Shown one piece after another: positions 44,033 to 51,303 of a stretch of 64,000 bases of DNA. The stretch spans positions 186,001 to 250,000 of the forward strand of contig NZ_JACHZR010000003.1 of NCBI RefSeq assembly GCF_014193695.1. Direction: 5' to 3'. The notes beneath the pieces are model-generated. The model was not told the DNA's origin. It saw only the letters and a list, made by a program, of their open reading frames with translations, and ran no database searches. Each line of letters begins with the position of its first letter. The stretch's first letter is position 1. The DNA comes from Rhizobium sp. BK316. Lineage in GTDB: Bacteria > Pseudomonadota > Alphaproteobacteria > Rhizobiales > Rhizobiaceae. A program made the translations under genes and the position numbers.

Positions 44033-44347
44033 ATGTATATCGCGATGAACCGCTTCAAGGTCGCAACCGGCGCCGAGGGCGATTTCGAGAGTGTCTGGCG
44101 TAATCGAGATTCCAGCCTTTCCGAGGTTCCAGGCTTCGTCGAATTCCGCCTGCTGCGCGGCAAGGCCAATGCGGAGGAGGGCTATACGCTGTTTTCCTCG
44201 CACACGCTCTGGCGCAGCGAAGAGGACTTTCTGAACTGGACGAAGTCGGAGAATTTCCGGGCTGCGCATCGCAATGCGGGGGAGCGCAGGGAGATGTACA
44301 AGGGGCCTCCGGTGTTCGAGGGCTTCAACGTCGTTCAGGGTATATGA
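44033..44347 (+). CDS. hmuQ: IsdG/HmuQ-type heme-degrading monooxygenase
   Basis: 104 residues, antibiotic-biosynthesis-monooxygenase (ABM) fold: MYIAMNRFKVATGAEGDFESVWRNRD, GFVEFRLLRG, FSSHTLWRSEEDFLNWTKSENFRAAHRNAG. The conserved NRF asparagine, the WRSEEDF tryptophan and the RAAH histidine are the expected catalytic or heme-ligand positions of IsdG/HmuQ enzymes, which open the heme ring to release iron. The frame extends upstream, but GAGGAG precedes this ATG. Confidence 0.9.
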   Translation: MYIAMNRFKVATGAEGDFESVWRNRDSSLSEVPGFVEFRLLRGKANAEEGYTLFSSHTLWRSEEDFLNWTKSENFRAAHRNAGERREMYKGPPVFEGFNVVQGI

Positions 44348-44361
44348 TTGCTAAAGGCTAG

Positions 44362-44452
44362 CTCATCCGCCCTTCGGGCACCGACCGGGTTGAGCCACGG
44401 GTCTCAATCCGTCCTTCGGACCCCGCTGGGGAGAAGGGGGAGTGCTCCGAAG
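44362..44452. repeat. Rhizobial intergenic palindrome fragments
   Basis: Contains CTCATCCGCCCTTCGGGC and GGGGAGAAGGGGGAG segments typical of a common Rhizobium intergenic palindromic element, partly scrambled. It fills the gap between convergent hmuQ and the DUF423 gene. Confidence 0.6.
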
Positions 44453-44454
44453 CT

Positions 44455-44832
44455 CTACGCCCGGACCCGAAAGAACGCGCTTGCCGAAACCGCCAGCCAG
44501 CCCAGCATCATCGCCCAGCCGCCGGTTGGAGCAGCATAGGGGAAGAGGCCGGATCCGCTGAAGCGCAGGGCGACGAGATCGCCGGCAAAGAGCAAAGTTC
44601 CCACGATCATCAGCAAACCGGCCAACCAGGCGGTTTTGATTTTGCCGGTACCCAGGGCCAGTGCCAGAAGGGCAGGGGCGTGGGCGAGGCACATGGCGGA
44701 TGCCGAGGCGGCGAGATGGGCGTCGCCGCCGCCATGAGCGTCGAGGGCTGCGAGGGCCACGCCGGCAAGGCCGAACAGGCCGGCGAAGAGGAAGAGCACC
44801 GGCTCCAGGCGTGCGTTCAGGCTCATGGTCAT
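44455..44832 (-). CDS. DUF423 membrane protein
   Basis: 125 residues from the ATG at 44832, whose ATGA overlaps the globin stop; the open frame upstream lies in the globin gene. Four membrane helices with the DUF423 landmarks LAALDAHG, MCLAHAPALLALALG and LFPYAAPTGGWAMMLGWLAV. Inner-membrane, function unknown (YgdD-like). Confidence 0.88.
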   Translation of the reverse strand: MTMSLNARLEPVLFLFAGLFGLAGVALAALDAHGGGDAHLAASASAMCLAHAPALLALALGTGKIKTAWLAGLLMIVGTLLFAGDLVALRFSGSGLFPYAAPTGGWAMMLGWLAVSASAFFRVRA

Positions 44833-45218
44833 TCCTTGTTCTGCATATGATGGGCGAGCCGTTCTACCGGCGTCCAGATGAGGTCGCGCAGCGCCTGGCT
44901 GGCGATCGTTTCGTCCATTGCCTGACGGAAGCAGAGCAGCCATTCGTCGCGTTCGACGGGGCCGATCTCGGCAACGAAATGGCGACTGCGCAGGCGGGGA
45001 TGGCCGCGTTTGTCGGTATAGAGCGGCGGGCCGCCCAGATAGCCGGTCATATATTCGTAGAATTTCTCTTCGCTGCCTTGAAGGTTTGGCGGGTGCACGG
45101 CGCGCACGTTTTTCGCCTCCGGCAGCGTATCCATCAGCTCATAGAAGCGATGCGTCAGCGCCCGGACGACCGGATCGCCGCCGATCGCCTCGTATAAAGT
45201 CGTCACCTGCTCTGTCAC
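44829..45218 (-). CDS. Group II truncated hemoglobin
   Basis: 129 residues with LYEAIGGDPVVRALTHRFYELMD, YEYMTGYLGGPPLYTDKRGHPRLRSRH and DEWLLCFRQAMDE. The proximal histidine lies in the GHPRLRSRH region, and the Trp and Tyr of group II globins are present. Binds O2 or NO in the cytoplasm. Translationally coupled to the DUF423 gene. Confidence 0.9.
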   Translation of the reverse strand: MTEQVTTLYEAIGGDPVVRALTHRFYELMDTLPEAKNVRAVHPPNLQGSEEKFYEYMTGYLGGPPLYTDKRGHPRLRSRHFVAEIGPVERDEWLLCFRQAMDETIASQALRDLIWTPVERLAHHMQNKE

Positions 45219-45340
45219 AAAACCATCCCTTGAAACCCGTCCCTACATGCACCCGATCAAAAAGGATCGCAACTGTCATCAAAACACCGCGTCATTTCGC
45301 GCATAATCCCTTGCAGGGCAGGGTCTCCAGCAGATTCTTC

Positions 45341-45373
45341 TTGACAAAACCGTCCGGACGGTATCTTTATAAT
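45341..45373 (+). promoter_or_regulatory. Promoter/operator of the TetR-SMR pair
   Basis: TTGACA (45341-45346), then a perfect 14-bp palindrome ACCGTCCGGACGGT (45349-45362), then TATCTT/TATAAT-like boxes up to 45373, two bases before the TetR ATG. The palindrome is a probable TetR operator overlapping the promoter. The mRNA would have almost no leader. Confidence 0.65.
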
Positions 45374-45375
45374 CC

Positions 45376-45939
45376 ATGTCAAACGCTCATCATCGCAAGA
45401 AACAACCCGTGCTCGTGCGTCAGCAGTTGCTGGAGGTCGCCGCGCGTCTTGCCGGTGAGAGCGGCATGAGCGCTGTCACGCTCGATGCGGTCTCGGCTGC
45501 GTCGGGTGTCAGCAAGGGCGGGCTGCTGCATCACTTCCCCACGAAGAATGCCCTACTGGACGCCCTGTTCGAAAGCCTGCTGGAGAAGTTCGACGCCGAT
45601 ATAGACGAGTTGATGCGCGGCGATCCGCTGCCGCAGGGACGTTTCTCCCGCGCCTATCTGCAGGCGGTGTCCGGGCTGAAGGATCGCCCCGACGATTCCA
45701 GAAGCTGGACGCAGGTAACGATCGCGCTGCTTGCCGAACCCCGGCTGCGCCTGCGGTGGCGCCAATGGGTGGCGGCAAGAGCCGAGGAATATATCGGCAC
45801 CGACTCCGCGCTCGACACCCTGATCGTGCGTTTTGCCGCCGACGGTCTGTGGTTCGCAGATACGTTGGAAAGCCATGATATCGGTGACGCTCTGAGGCGA
45901 GAGCTGATTGCCCGCCTCATCGAGCTGACCCACAAGTAG
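45376..45939 (+). CDS. TetR-family regulator of adjacent SMR pump
   Basis: 187 residues. N-terminal TetR helix-turn-helix (RLAGESGMSAVTLDAVSAASGVSKGGLLHHFPTKNALLDALF, about 20-60) and a TetR_C domain of the QacR/AcrR-like type. No Shine-Dalgarno sequence precedes the ATG, consistent with a leaderless transcript. 20 bases upstream of the SMR gene, so autoregulation and pump control are likely. Confidence 0.88.
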   Translation: MSNAHHRKKQPVLVRQQLLEVAARLAGESGMSAVTLDAVSAASGVSKGGLLHHFPTKNALLDALFESLLEKFDADIDELMRGDPLPQGRFSRAYLQAVSGLKDRPDDSRSWTQVTIALLAEPRLRLRWRQWVAARAEEYIGTDSALDTLIVRFAADGLWFADTLESHDIGDALRRELIARLIELTHK

Positions 45940-45959
45940 AACACGAAGGAAATACCGCC

Positions 45960-46301
45960 ATGAACCCGGCTGCCGTCTATGGGCTGCTCGTTGCAGCCAT
46001 CGTGCTGGAAGTGATCGGCACGACAGCGCTTCAGCTTTCCCAGCAGTTTACCCGCCTCGGGCCGACGGCGCTCGTCGTTGCCTGTTATGGGGCTGCCTTC
46101 TACTGTCTGTCGCTGACGCTAAAACACATCCCTGTTGGCATCGCCTACGCGATCTGGAGCGCTTTGGGAATCGTGCTGATTTCCTCTGTCGGTCTCGTGT
46201 TTTTCAAGCAGCGGCTGGATACGCCCGCCATCATCGGCCTCGGCCTGATCATCTCGGGCGTGGCCGTCGTCAACCTGTTCTCCAAGACCGTTTCCCATTG
46301 A
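45960..46301 (+). CDS. SMR-family multidrug efflux protein (EmrE/QacE type)
   Basis: 113 residues with four membrane helices. The essential glutamate is in [13 protein letters not shown] (about residue 17), and the signature [12 protein letters not shown] follows [12 protein letters not shown]. It exports cationic drugs as a dimer by proton exchange. Co-transcribed with the TetR gene and followed at once by a terminator. Confidence 0.93.
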   Translation: MNPAAVYGLLVAAIVLEVIGTTALQLSQQFTRLGPTALVVACYGAAFYCLSLTLKHIPVGIAYAIWSALGIVLISSVGLVFFKQRLDTPAIIGLGLIISGVAVVNLFSKTVSH

Positions 46302-46305
46302 TGTG

Positions 46306-46349
46306 AAAAGGGGTTTTTCCGGGTCGCTAAGCCCGGAAAAATCCCCTTT
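46306..46349 (+). terminator. Terminator after the SMR gene
   Basis: A long stem (AAAGGGG...TTTTTCCGGG with CCCGGAAAAA...CCCCTTT, one bulge) with an 8-nt loop, starting 4 bases after the stop codon. Confidence 0.8.
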
Positions 46350-46485
46350 GTCAAAATACCGACAAAGGTCTATGTCTTCCTCTGATGCGGAGGAGGGACT
46401 GCTTTGGCTGCCCATCTTTCCAAAGCGCTTTGAATACCCGCCTTCCTGCTTGCCAAAAATCCAAAGGTTCCAGAGGAGTACCACC

Positions 46486-47271
46486 ATGGCCATCCGCACC
46501 GTCGTATGGGGAGAGAACATCCATGAGACTACCAATGAAATCGTCCGGAGCATCTACCCCGAAGGCATGCACACGACCATTGCCAAGGCGCTGAACACCG
46601 ATCCGGCGATTTCGGCGACGACGGCGACGCTGCAGGAGCCCGAACATGGCCTCACGGAAGCCCGGCTTGCCGAGACCGACGTTCTGACCTGGTGGGGTCA
46701 CAAGGATCACGGCGCGGTCTCCGACGTCGTCGTCGAGCGCGTCGCCAAGCGTGTCTGGGAAGGCATGGGCCTGCTGGTGCTGCATTCCGGCCATTTCTCG
46801 AAGATCTTCAAGCGGCTGATGGGCACGCCCTGCGCGCTCAAGTGGCGCGAGGCGGGTGAGCGCGAGCGGCTGTGGACGATCAACCAGCGCCATCCGATCG
46901 CAGCCGGCCTCGGGGAGCATTTCGAGCTTGAGAACGAGGAGATGTATGGCGAACAGTTCTCGGTGCCGGAGCCGTTGGAAACGGTGTTCATCTCCTGGTT
47001 CCAGGGCGGCGAAGTCTTCCGCTCGGGCCTGACCTGGCGGCGCGGTGCCGGCAATATCTTCTATTTCCGTCCGGGCCACGAGACCTACCCGACCTATCAC
47101 GATGCCAATGTGCAGAAGGTGCTGATCAACGGCGTGAAGTGGGCCTATAACCCCGAGGGTGCATTGAAGAGCATCAGCGATGCTCCAAATGTGCCGGTAG
47201 AAAAAGCACTGGAGCCGATCGTCGAACGCGGCCCGAGACTGCATCAGGCCGGCGAAGCCGGTTACCGCTGA
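46486..47271 (+). CDS. thuA: ThuA domain protein
   Basis: 261 residues from the ATG at 46486, ten bases after AGAGGAG; the open frame upstream to 46303 lies in the terminator region. A ThuA/class-I-glutamine-amidotransferase-like fold with [38 protein letters not shown] and [15 protein letters not shown]. ThuA of Sinorhizobium takes part in trehalose/maltitol use. Here only the oxidoreductase follows, with no sugar ABC genes. Confidence 0.88.
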   Translation: MAIRTVVWGENIHETTNEIVRSIYPEGMHTTIAKALNTDPAISATTATLQEPEHGLTEARLAETDVLTWWGHKDHGAVSDVVVERVAKRVWEGMGLLVLHSGHFSKIFKRLMGTPCALKWREAGERERLWTINQRHPIAAGLGEHFELENEEMYGEQFSVPEPLETVFISWFQGGEVFRSGLTWRRGAGNIFYFRPGHETYPTYHDANVQKVLINGVKWAYNPEGALKSISDAPNVPVEKALEPIVERGPRLHQAGEAGYR

Positions 47272-47280
47272 GGAGCATCC

Positions 47281-48324
47281 ATGCGACTACTCGTTCTTGG
47301 TACGGGCGTGATGGCAAAGAACCAGCTCGCCCACTTCATGAATATCGACGGCGTGAAAGTGGTCGGCGCCGTCGACACGGATTCTGACCGGCTTGCCGCA
47401 TTCGCCGATAAGTTCAATATCGAAAAGCGGTTTCTGACGCTGGAGGAGGCGATCGCCTGGGGCGAGTTCGATGCGGCGACGAATATCACGCCCGACCGGA
47501 TTCACCACCCGACCACCATGGCGCTGATTGCCGCCGGCAAGCATGTGCTTTGCGAGAAGCCGCTGGCGGAGAACTATCCAAAGGCGCTTGAGATGACGGA
47601 AGCGGCCGAGGCCGCCGGCGTCATCAATATGGTCAACCTCACCTATCGCAACGTCGCGCCGCTGCAGCGCGCCCGTGAGATGGTGCTATCAGGCGAACTC
47701 GGCACCATCCGCCATGTCGAAGCTTCCTATCTGCAGAGCTGGCTGGTGTCGCGCGCCTGGGGCGACTGGCGCACGGAATCGACCTGGCTGTGGAGGCTTT
47801 CCACCGGTCACGGTTCGAACGGCGTGCTCGGCGATGTCGGCATCCACATTCTCGATTTCGCCGCCTATGGTGCTGCGACCGATATCGACCACGTCTTTGC
47901 GCGGCTCAAGACCTTCAACAAGGCGCCGGGCGGCCAGATCGGCGAATATATGCTCGATGCGAATGACAGCTTCACCATGTCGGTCGATTTCGCCAATGGC
48001 GCGCTCGGCGTCATCCATGCCAGCCGCTGGGCGACCGGGCATCTGAACGAGCTGAAGCTGCGCATCTATGGCGAGAAGGGCAGCCTCGAGGTCATACACC
48101 GTCCAAGCGGTTCCGAATTGCATGGCTGCCTTGGCGACGATGTCGAGACGGCGACCTGGAAGCCGGTCGAGGTGCCGCCGGTTCCAACCAACTATCAGCG
48201 CTTTGCCGAGGCCGTGGCTACGGGCGTGCAGCTCGACCCGAACTTCCGTCATGCGGCAAACCTGCAGAAAGTGCTCGACCTTGCCATGGTCACCGAACGC
48301 GAACGCCGCGAGCTGAAGGTCTGA
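47281..48324 (+). CDS. Gfo/Idh/MocA-family oxidoreductase (ThuB-like)
   Basis: 347 residues. N-terminal NAD(P)-binding motif LVLGTGVMAKNQLAHF with AVDTDSDR, then the family sequence HVLCEKPLAENYPKA, where the lysine in EKP is typical. The C-terminal alpha/beta domain has GSNGVLGDVGIHILDFAAYGA. Probably oxidises a sugar or polyol derivative together with ThuA. Starts 9 bases after thuA. Confidence 0.88.
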   Translation: MRLLVLGTGVMAKNQLAHFMNIDGVKVVGAVDTDSDRLAAFADKFNIEKRFLTLEEAIAWGEFDAATNITPDRIHHPTTMALIAAGKHVLCEKPLAENYPKALEMTEAAEAAGVINMVNLTYRNVAPLQRAREMVLSGELGTIRHVEASYLQSWLVSRAWGDWRTESTWLWRLSTGHGSNGVLGDVGIHILDFAAYGAATDIDHVFARLKTFNKAPGGQIGEYMLDANDSFTMSVDFANGALGVIHASRWATGHLNELKLRIYGEKGSLEVIHRPSGSELHGCLGDDVETATWKPVEVPPVPTNYQRFAEAVATGVQLDPNFRHAANLQKVLDLAMVTERERRELKV

Positions 48325-48352
48325 TATTCTCCCCGTATCAGTCATCGAGATC

Positions 48353-48383
48353 GTTACCGCCGCCCTTCGTGCGCGGCGGTAAC
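48353..48383 (+). terminator. Hairpin after the thuA/oxidoreductase operon
   Basis: GTTACCGCCGC (48353-48363) pairs perfectly with GCGGCGGTAAC (48373-48383), 28 bases after the stop. No T-tract. Confidence 0.65.
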
Positions 48384-48533
48384 ATGCGGCAATTGACCGC
48401 TAAAACCTGTACTTAAGTGTACTTGAGCCACGCCCGGCACCATCCATATTTGTTCAATGGTCAGCGCGCAAACGTCGTGTCGGCTCTTGCGCAGCAGGCC
48501 ATGCAATTTCCTTGAGCCCCCAATGGAAAATCC

Positions 48534-49373
48534 ATGACTGACGGTATCGCCAATACAACTCTTCCCGAAAAATCCGCATCCACTCCCCAAACGCAGGGCT
48601 TTGCCACTGCCGGGATCGCCCCTATGGATCGCCCCAGCGCCATCACGCGCTTTTTCATGGGCATCGTCGCCTGGGCCGAAGGCCTGAACTTCAAATATGC
48701 GAAGCTCGGCAATCCGCCGGTTTATGACAACGCAGTCTTCCCGTGGGCGAAGGAGGTCGAAAAGGCCTGGCCGCAGATCCGCGCGGAACTCGACCGTGTG
48801 CTGGTGCGCCAGAGCGAGCTGCCGAGCTTCCAGGAAATCTCCACCGACGTGCAGACCATCTCCAAGGATAACAGATGGAAGACCTTCTTTCTCGTCGGGT
48901 TCGGCGTGAAGTCGGAGCAGAATATTAGGGCTTGTCCGGAAACCTGGAAGGCGGTGCAGAAGATCCCCGGCCTGAAGACGGCGATGTTTTCCATCTTCGA
49001 GCCCGGCAAACACCTGCCGGCCCATCGCGGACCCTATAATGGTGTGCTGCGCCTGCATCTCGGCATGATCGTGCCGGAACCAGCCGACAAGCTCGCCATC
49101 CGCGTCAAAGACCAGATCTGCCATTGGCAGGAAGGCAAGGCGCTGATCTTCGACGACGCCTATGAGCATGAAGCCTGGAACCACACGGACAAGACGCGCG
49201 TCGTTCTCTTCATCGATTTCGTCAAGCCGTTGAAATTTCCGGCACGGCTGATCAACTGGACCTTGCTCAATCTTGCGATTTTCACGCCGTTCATCCGCGA
49301 AGGGCTCGATAATCACAAGGAATGGGAAAAGAAGTTCTATGCGCAGGCGGAAGCGCTCAGGAATCGCGGATAA
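48534..49373 (+). CDS. Aspartyl/asparaginyl beta-hydroxylase family protein (LpxO-like)
   Basis: 279 residues. The hydroxylase domain shows the Fe(II)/2-oxoglutarate elements: LPAHRGPYNGVLRLHLGMIVP (His and the 2OG-binding Arg) and FDDAYEHEAWNHTDKTRVVLFIDF (Asp/His region), with a hydrophobic C-terminal segment (LINWTLLNLAIFTPF). This layout resembles LpxO, which hydroxylates lipid A acyl chains, but protein substrates are also possible. Stands alone between a terminator and a repeat. Confidence 0.85.
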   Translation: MTDGIANTTLPEKSASTPQTQGFATAGIAPMDRPSAITRFFMGIVAWAEGLNFKYAKLGNPPVYDNAVFPWAKEVEKAWPQIRAELDRVLVRQSELPSFQEISTDVQTISKDNRWKTFFLVGFGVKSEQNIRACPETWKAVQKIPGLKTAMFSIFEPGKHLPAHRGPYNGVLRLHLGMIVPEPADKLAIRVKDQICHWQEGKALIFDDAYEHEAWNHTDKTRVVLFIDFVKPLKFPARLINWTLLNLAIFTPFIREGLDNHKEWEKKFYAQAEALRNRG

Positions 49374-49404
49374 GAGGGGCCTGCGGGCCTCACTGCTTGC
49401 TCTA

Positions 49405-49492
49405 CGTCATCCTCGGCCCCTGTGCCGAGGATCTGCTGATGTTGACGATAAATGCGACGGCTTAGATCCTCGGGACAAGCCCGAGGATGACG
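49405..49492. repeat. CCTCGGG-type inverted repeat
   Basis: Imperfect arms CGTCATCCTCGG...GAGGATCT (49405-49434) and AGATCCTCGGG...GAGGATGACG (49464-49492), a palindromic element common in Rhizobiales intergenic DNA. Confidence 0.7.
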
Positions 49493-49525
49493 AGGGCGGG
49501 GTCGGCAACCGCGTCAACAAGCAGA

Positions 49526-49547
49526 AAGCCCCGCAAAAAACGGGGCC
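49526..49547 (-). terminator. Terminator of the DUF1236 gene
   Basis: GCCCCG (49528-49533) with CGGGGC (49541-49546) and an A/T loop, followed on the minus strand by TTTCTGC. 9 bases after the stop codon. Confidence 0.7.
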
Positions 49548-49555
49548 AACTGCTA

Positions 49556-49951
49556 TTATTCGATCACCTGAACCACACGATGGGTCTGCGGCTCGACGAT
49601 CACATGGCGATTGTTGATGACCGTATAGGCATAGCGCGGATTATCCGGCACCGGGATCACCTGGACGTCTGCGGGCAGCGGCTTGCCGACCACGATCGGC
49701 TGCTGCACCACCACTGCTGACGGCGGGGCCGGCTGCTGCTGGACGTAGGTCACGACCTCGCGCGGCGGCGGATCTACCACAGCACCGGCTACACCGCCTG
49801 CCACGCCGCCGATTGCAGCGCCCACGGGGCCGCCGACAATGGCGCCGGTGATTGCGCCGCCGGCAGCACCCGTCACGGCTCCATCGGCCATCGCATTCGT
49901 GGCGAGGGACGAGAGCGCAAGCGCGCTCGATACAAGAATGATCTTGTACAT
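49556..49951 (-). CDS. DUF1236 secreted protein with glycine-zipper segment
   Basis: 131 residues: signal peptide (MYKIILVSSALALSSLATNAMA), then a Gly/Ala-rich zipper (AAGGAITGAIVGGPVGAAIGG, about 28-60), a Pro/Gln linker, and a C-terminal DUF1236-like motif (DNPRYAYTVINNRHVIVEPQTHRVVQVIE). Function unknown; probably an envelope protein. AAGGAG lies eight bases before the ATG. An exact EcfG-type promoter lies about 155 bases upstream with two dispersed repeats between. Confidence 0.85.
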   Translation of the reverse strand: MYKIILVSSALALSSLATNAMADGAVTGAAGGAITGAIVGGPVGAAIGGVAGGVAGAVVDPPPREVVTYVQQQPAPPSAVVVQQPIVVGKPLPADVQVIPVPDNPRYAYTVINNRHVIVEPQTHRVVQVIE

Positions 49952-49980
49952 TTTGCTTCTCCTTAGCTCTATGTCTTTGT

Positions 49981-50089
49981 TTCACGCAATTCCGGGCGCA
50001 AAACCGCTGCGCACTTTTGCTGGAATTGCTTGATGTTTTCACGCAACTCCGCACGCAAGAAAGCTTCGCGTTTCTGCTGGAATTGCTTT
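49981..50089 (-). repeat. Two tandem copies of the AATTCC dispersed repeat
   Basis: Copies at 49981-50032 and about 50034-50089, both oriented AGCAATTCCAGCA...GCGGTTTTGCG on the minus strand. They lie in the leader between the EcfG-type promoter and the DUF1236 start and encode, if translated, the peptide pattern KQFQQKxxAxLRPELRE. Confidence 0.85.
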
Positions 50090-50104
50090 GGTTTGCATTG
50101 AGGT

Positions 50105-50129
50105 AACGAGCCCATCCTGCCGATGTTCC
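50105..50129 (-). promoter_or_regulatory. EcfG-type promoter of the DUF1236 gene
   Basis: Minus-strand GGAAC-N16-CGTT, exact consensus, between the end of the ABC export operon and the DUF1236 gene. Confidence 0.7.
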
Positions 50130-50189
50130 GGCCGGAGAAGCGTTTCGGAGTCACGGTTTGGAAGCGCAGTTCACATAGTGTGAGGTGGG

Positions 50190-51302
50190 CTATTCCAACC
50201 TGCGGCGGAACAGCCAGGCGGCGGCACCAAGCGTCGCGCAGGCAATCAGCGCCAGAGGAATGGTCTGGTTCAACACCTCGGCGGCGGGGATATCCTTCAG
50301 GAAAACGCCTTTGACGATGATGAGGAAATAGCGCAGCGGGTTGATGATCGTCACCGGCTGTAGCCAGTCCGGCATGTTCTCGATCGGCGTTGCGAAACCC
50401 GAAAGCAGCATGGCCGGCACCATGAACAGGAAGGCGCCGAGGATCGCCTGTTGCTGTGTCATCGACAGCGCCGAGATGAAGAGGCCGAGGCCGGCGACGG
50501 AACCCAGATAGAAGATCGAGCTGCCGTAGAGCAGCAGGACCGATCCGCGCAGCGGCACGCCGAAGATGAAGACCGCCGCCAGGATATAGAGCGTCATGTG
50601 GAAGAGGCCGATCATCATCGGCGGAATGAGCTTGCCGATGAGGATTTCATGGACGCGCAACGGTGAGACCATCAGCTGGTCGAAGGTGCCGAGTTCCCTC
50701 TCGCGGGCGATGGAGAGGGCCGTGACGATGAGGCCGATCAGGAGCGCGATACTGGCGATCAGGTTCGGCACCATGAACCATTGATAGGTGAGGTTGGCGT
50801 TGAACCAGTTGCGCGGCACGGTCGCCACCGTCGTCGCCATGGCGCGCTGGCCTGCCGGCGTTTCGGCTGAAAGCGTCATGCCGATCTGGGTGAGATAGCC
50901 GGAGACGATCTGGGAAGCGTTGGAGCGGCGGCCGTCGAGGATGATCTGCAGATCGGCTGATATACCGGCCTCGATATTGCGGGAGAAATCGGGGCCGATT
51001 TCGATGGCCGCGATCACGGCCTGACCGTCGATCGCTTCGCGGATATCGGTCTGGCTATCGGCGGCCTCGATGCGCCGGAAGGTTGGGGAACCCTGGATGC
51101 GCTGGATCAGTTCCTGCCCCCAATGGCCGCTGTCGCGGTTCAGCACCATCACATCGACATTGCGCACTTCGAGCGTTGCCGCATAGGAGAAGATCAGGAG
51201 CTGCATGAGGGGCGGCACGATCAGCACAAAGCGACCTTTGGGGTCGCGCATCACGGCGAGCAGTTCCTTTGTTATGAGGGCTTTCAGCCGCGTCCACCAC
51301 AT
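50190..51302 (-). CDS. ABC-2 type export permease (YbhR-like)
   Basis: 370 residues from the ATG at 51302, one base after the upstream stop. Typical ABC-2 topology: one N-terminal helix (GRFVLIVPPLMQLLIFSYAATL), a large extracytoplasmic domain of about 130 residues, then five C-terminal helices with the family sequence LGTFDQLMVSPLRVHEILIGK. With its partner permease it would form the membrane part of a YbhFSR-type exporter (drugs, possibly cephalosporins or chloramphenicol in E. coli). Last gene of the operon. Confidence 0.9.
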   Translation of the reverse strand: MWWTRLKALITKELLAVMRDPKGRFVLIVPPLMQLLIFSYAATLEVRNVDVMVLNRDSGHWGQELIQRIQGSPTFRRIEAADSQTDIREAIDGQAVIAAIEIGPDFSRNIEAGISADLQIILDGRRSNASQIVSGYLTQIGMTLSAETPAGQRAMATTVATVPRNWFNANLTYQWFMVPNLIASIALLIGLIVTALSIARERELGTFDQLMVSPLRVHEILIGKLIPPMMIGLFHMTLYILAAVFIFGVPLRGSVLLLYGSSIFYLGSVAGLGLFISALSMTQQQAILGAFLFMVPAMLLSGFATPIENMPDWLQPVTIINPLRYFLIIVKGVFLKDIPAAEVLNQTIPLALIACATLGAAAWLFRRRLE

Positions 51303-51303
51303 C

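Noticed and set aside
44348..44539. Short plus-strand open frame after hmuQ
   Set aside because: It lies in the intergenic palindrome remnants and the antisense of DUF423; no ribosome site.
50034..50154. Short minus-strand frame with KQFQQK-type peptide
   Set aside because: It is translated dispersed repeat in a leader region; no evidence for a separate gene, though the same peptide pattern matters for the SDR finding.
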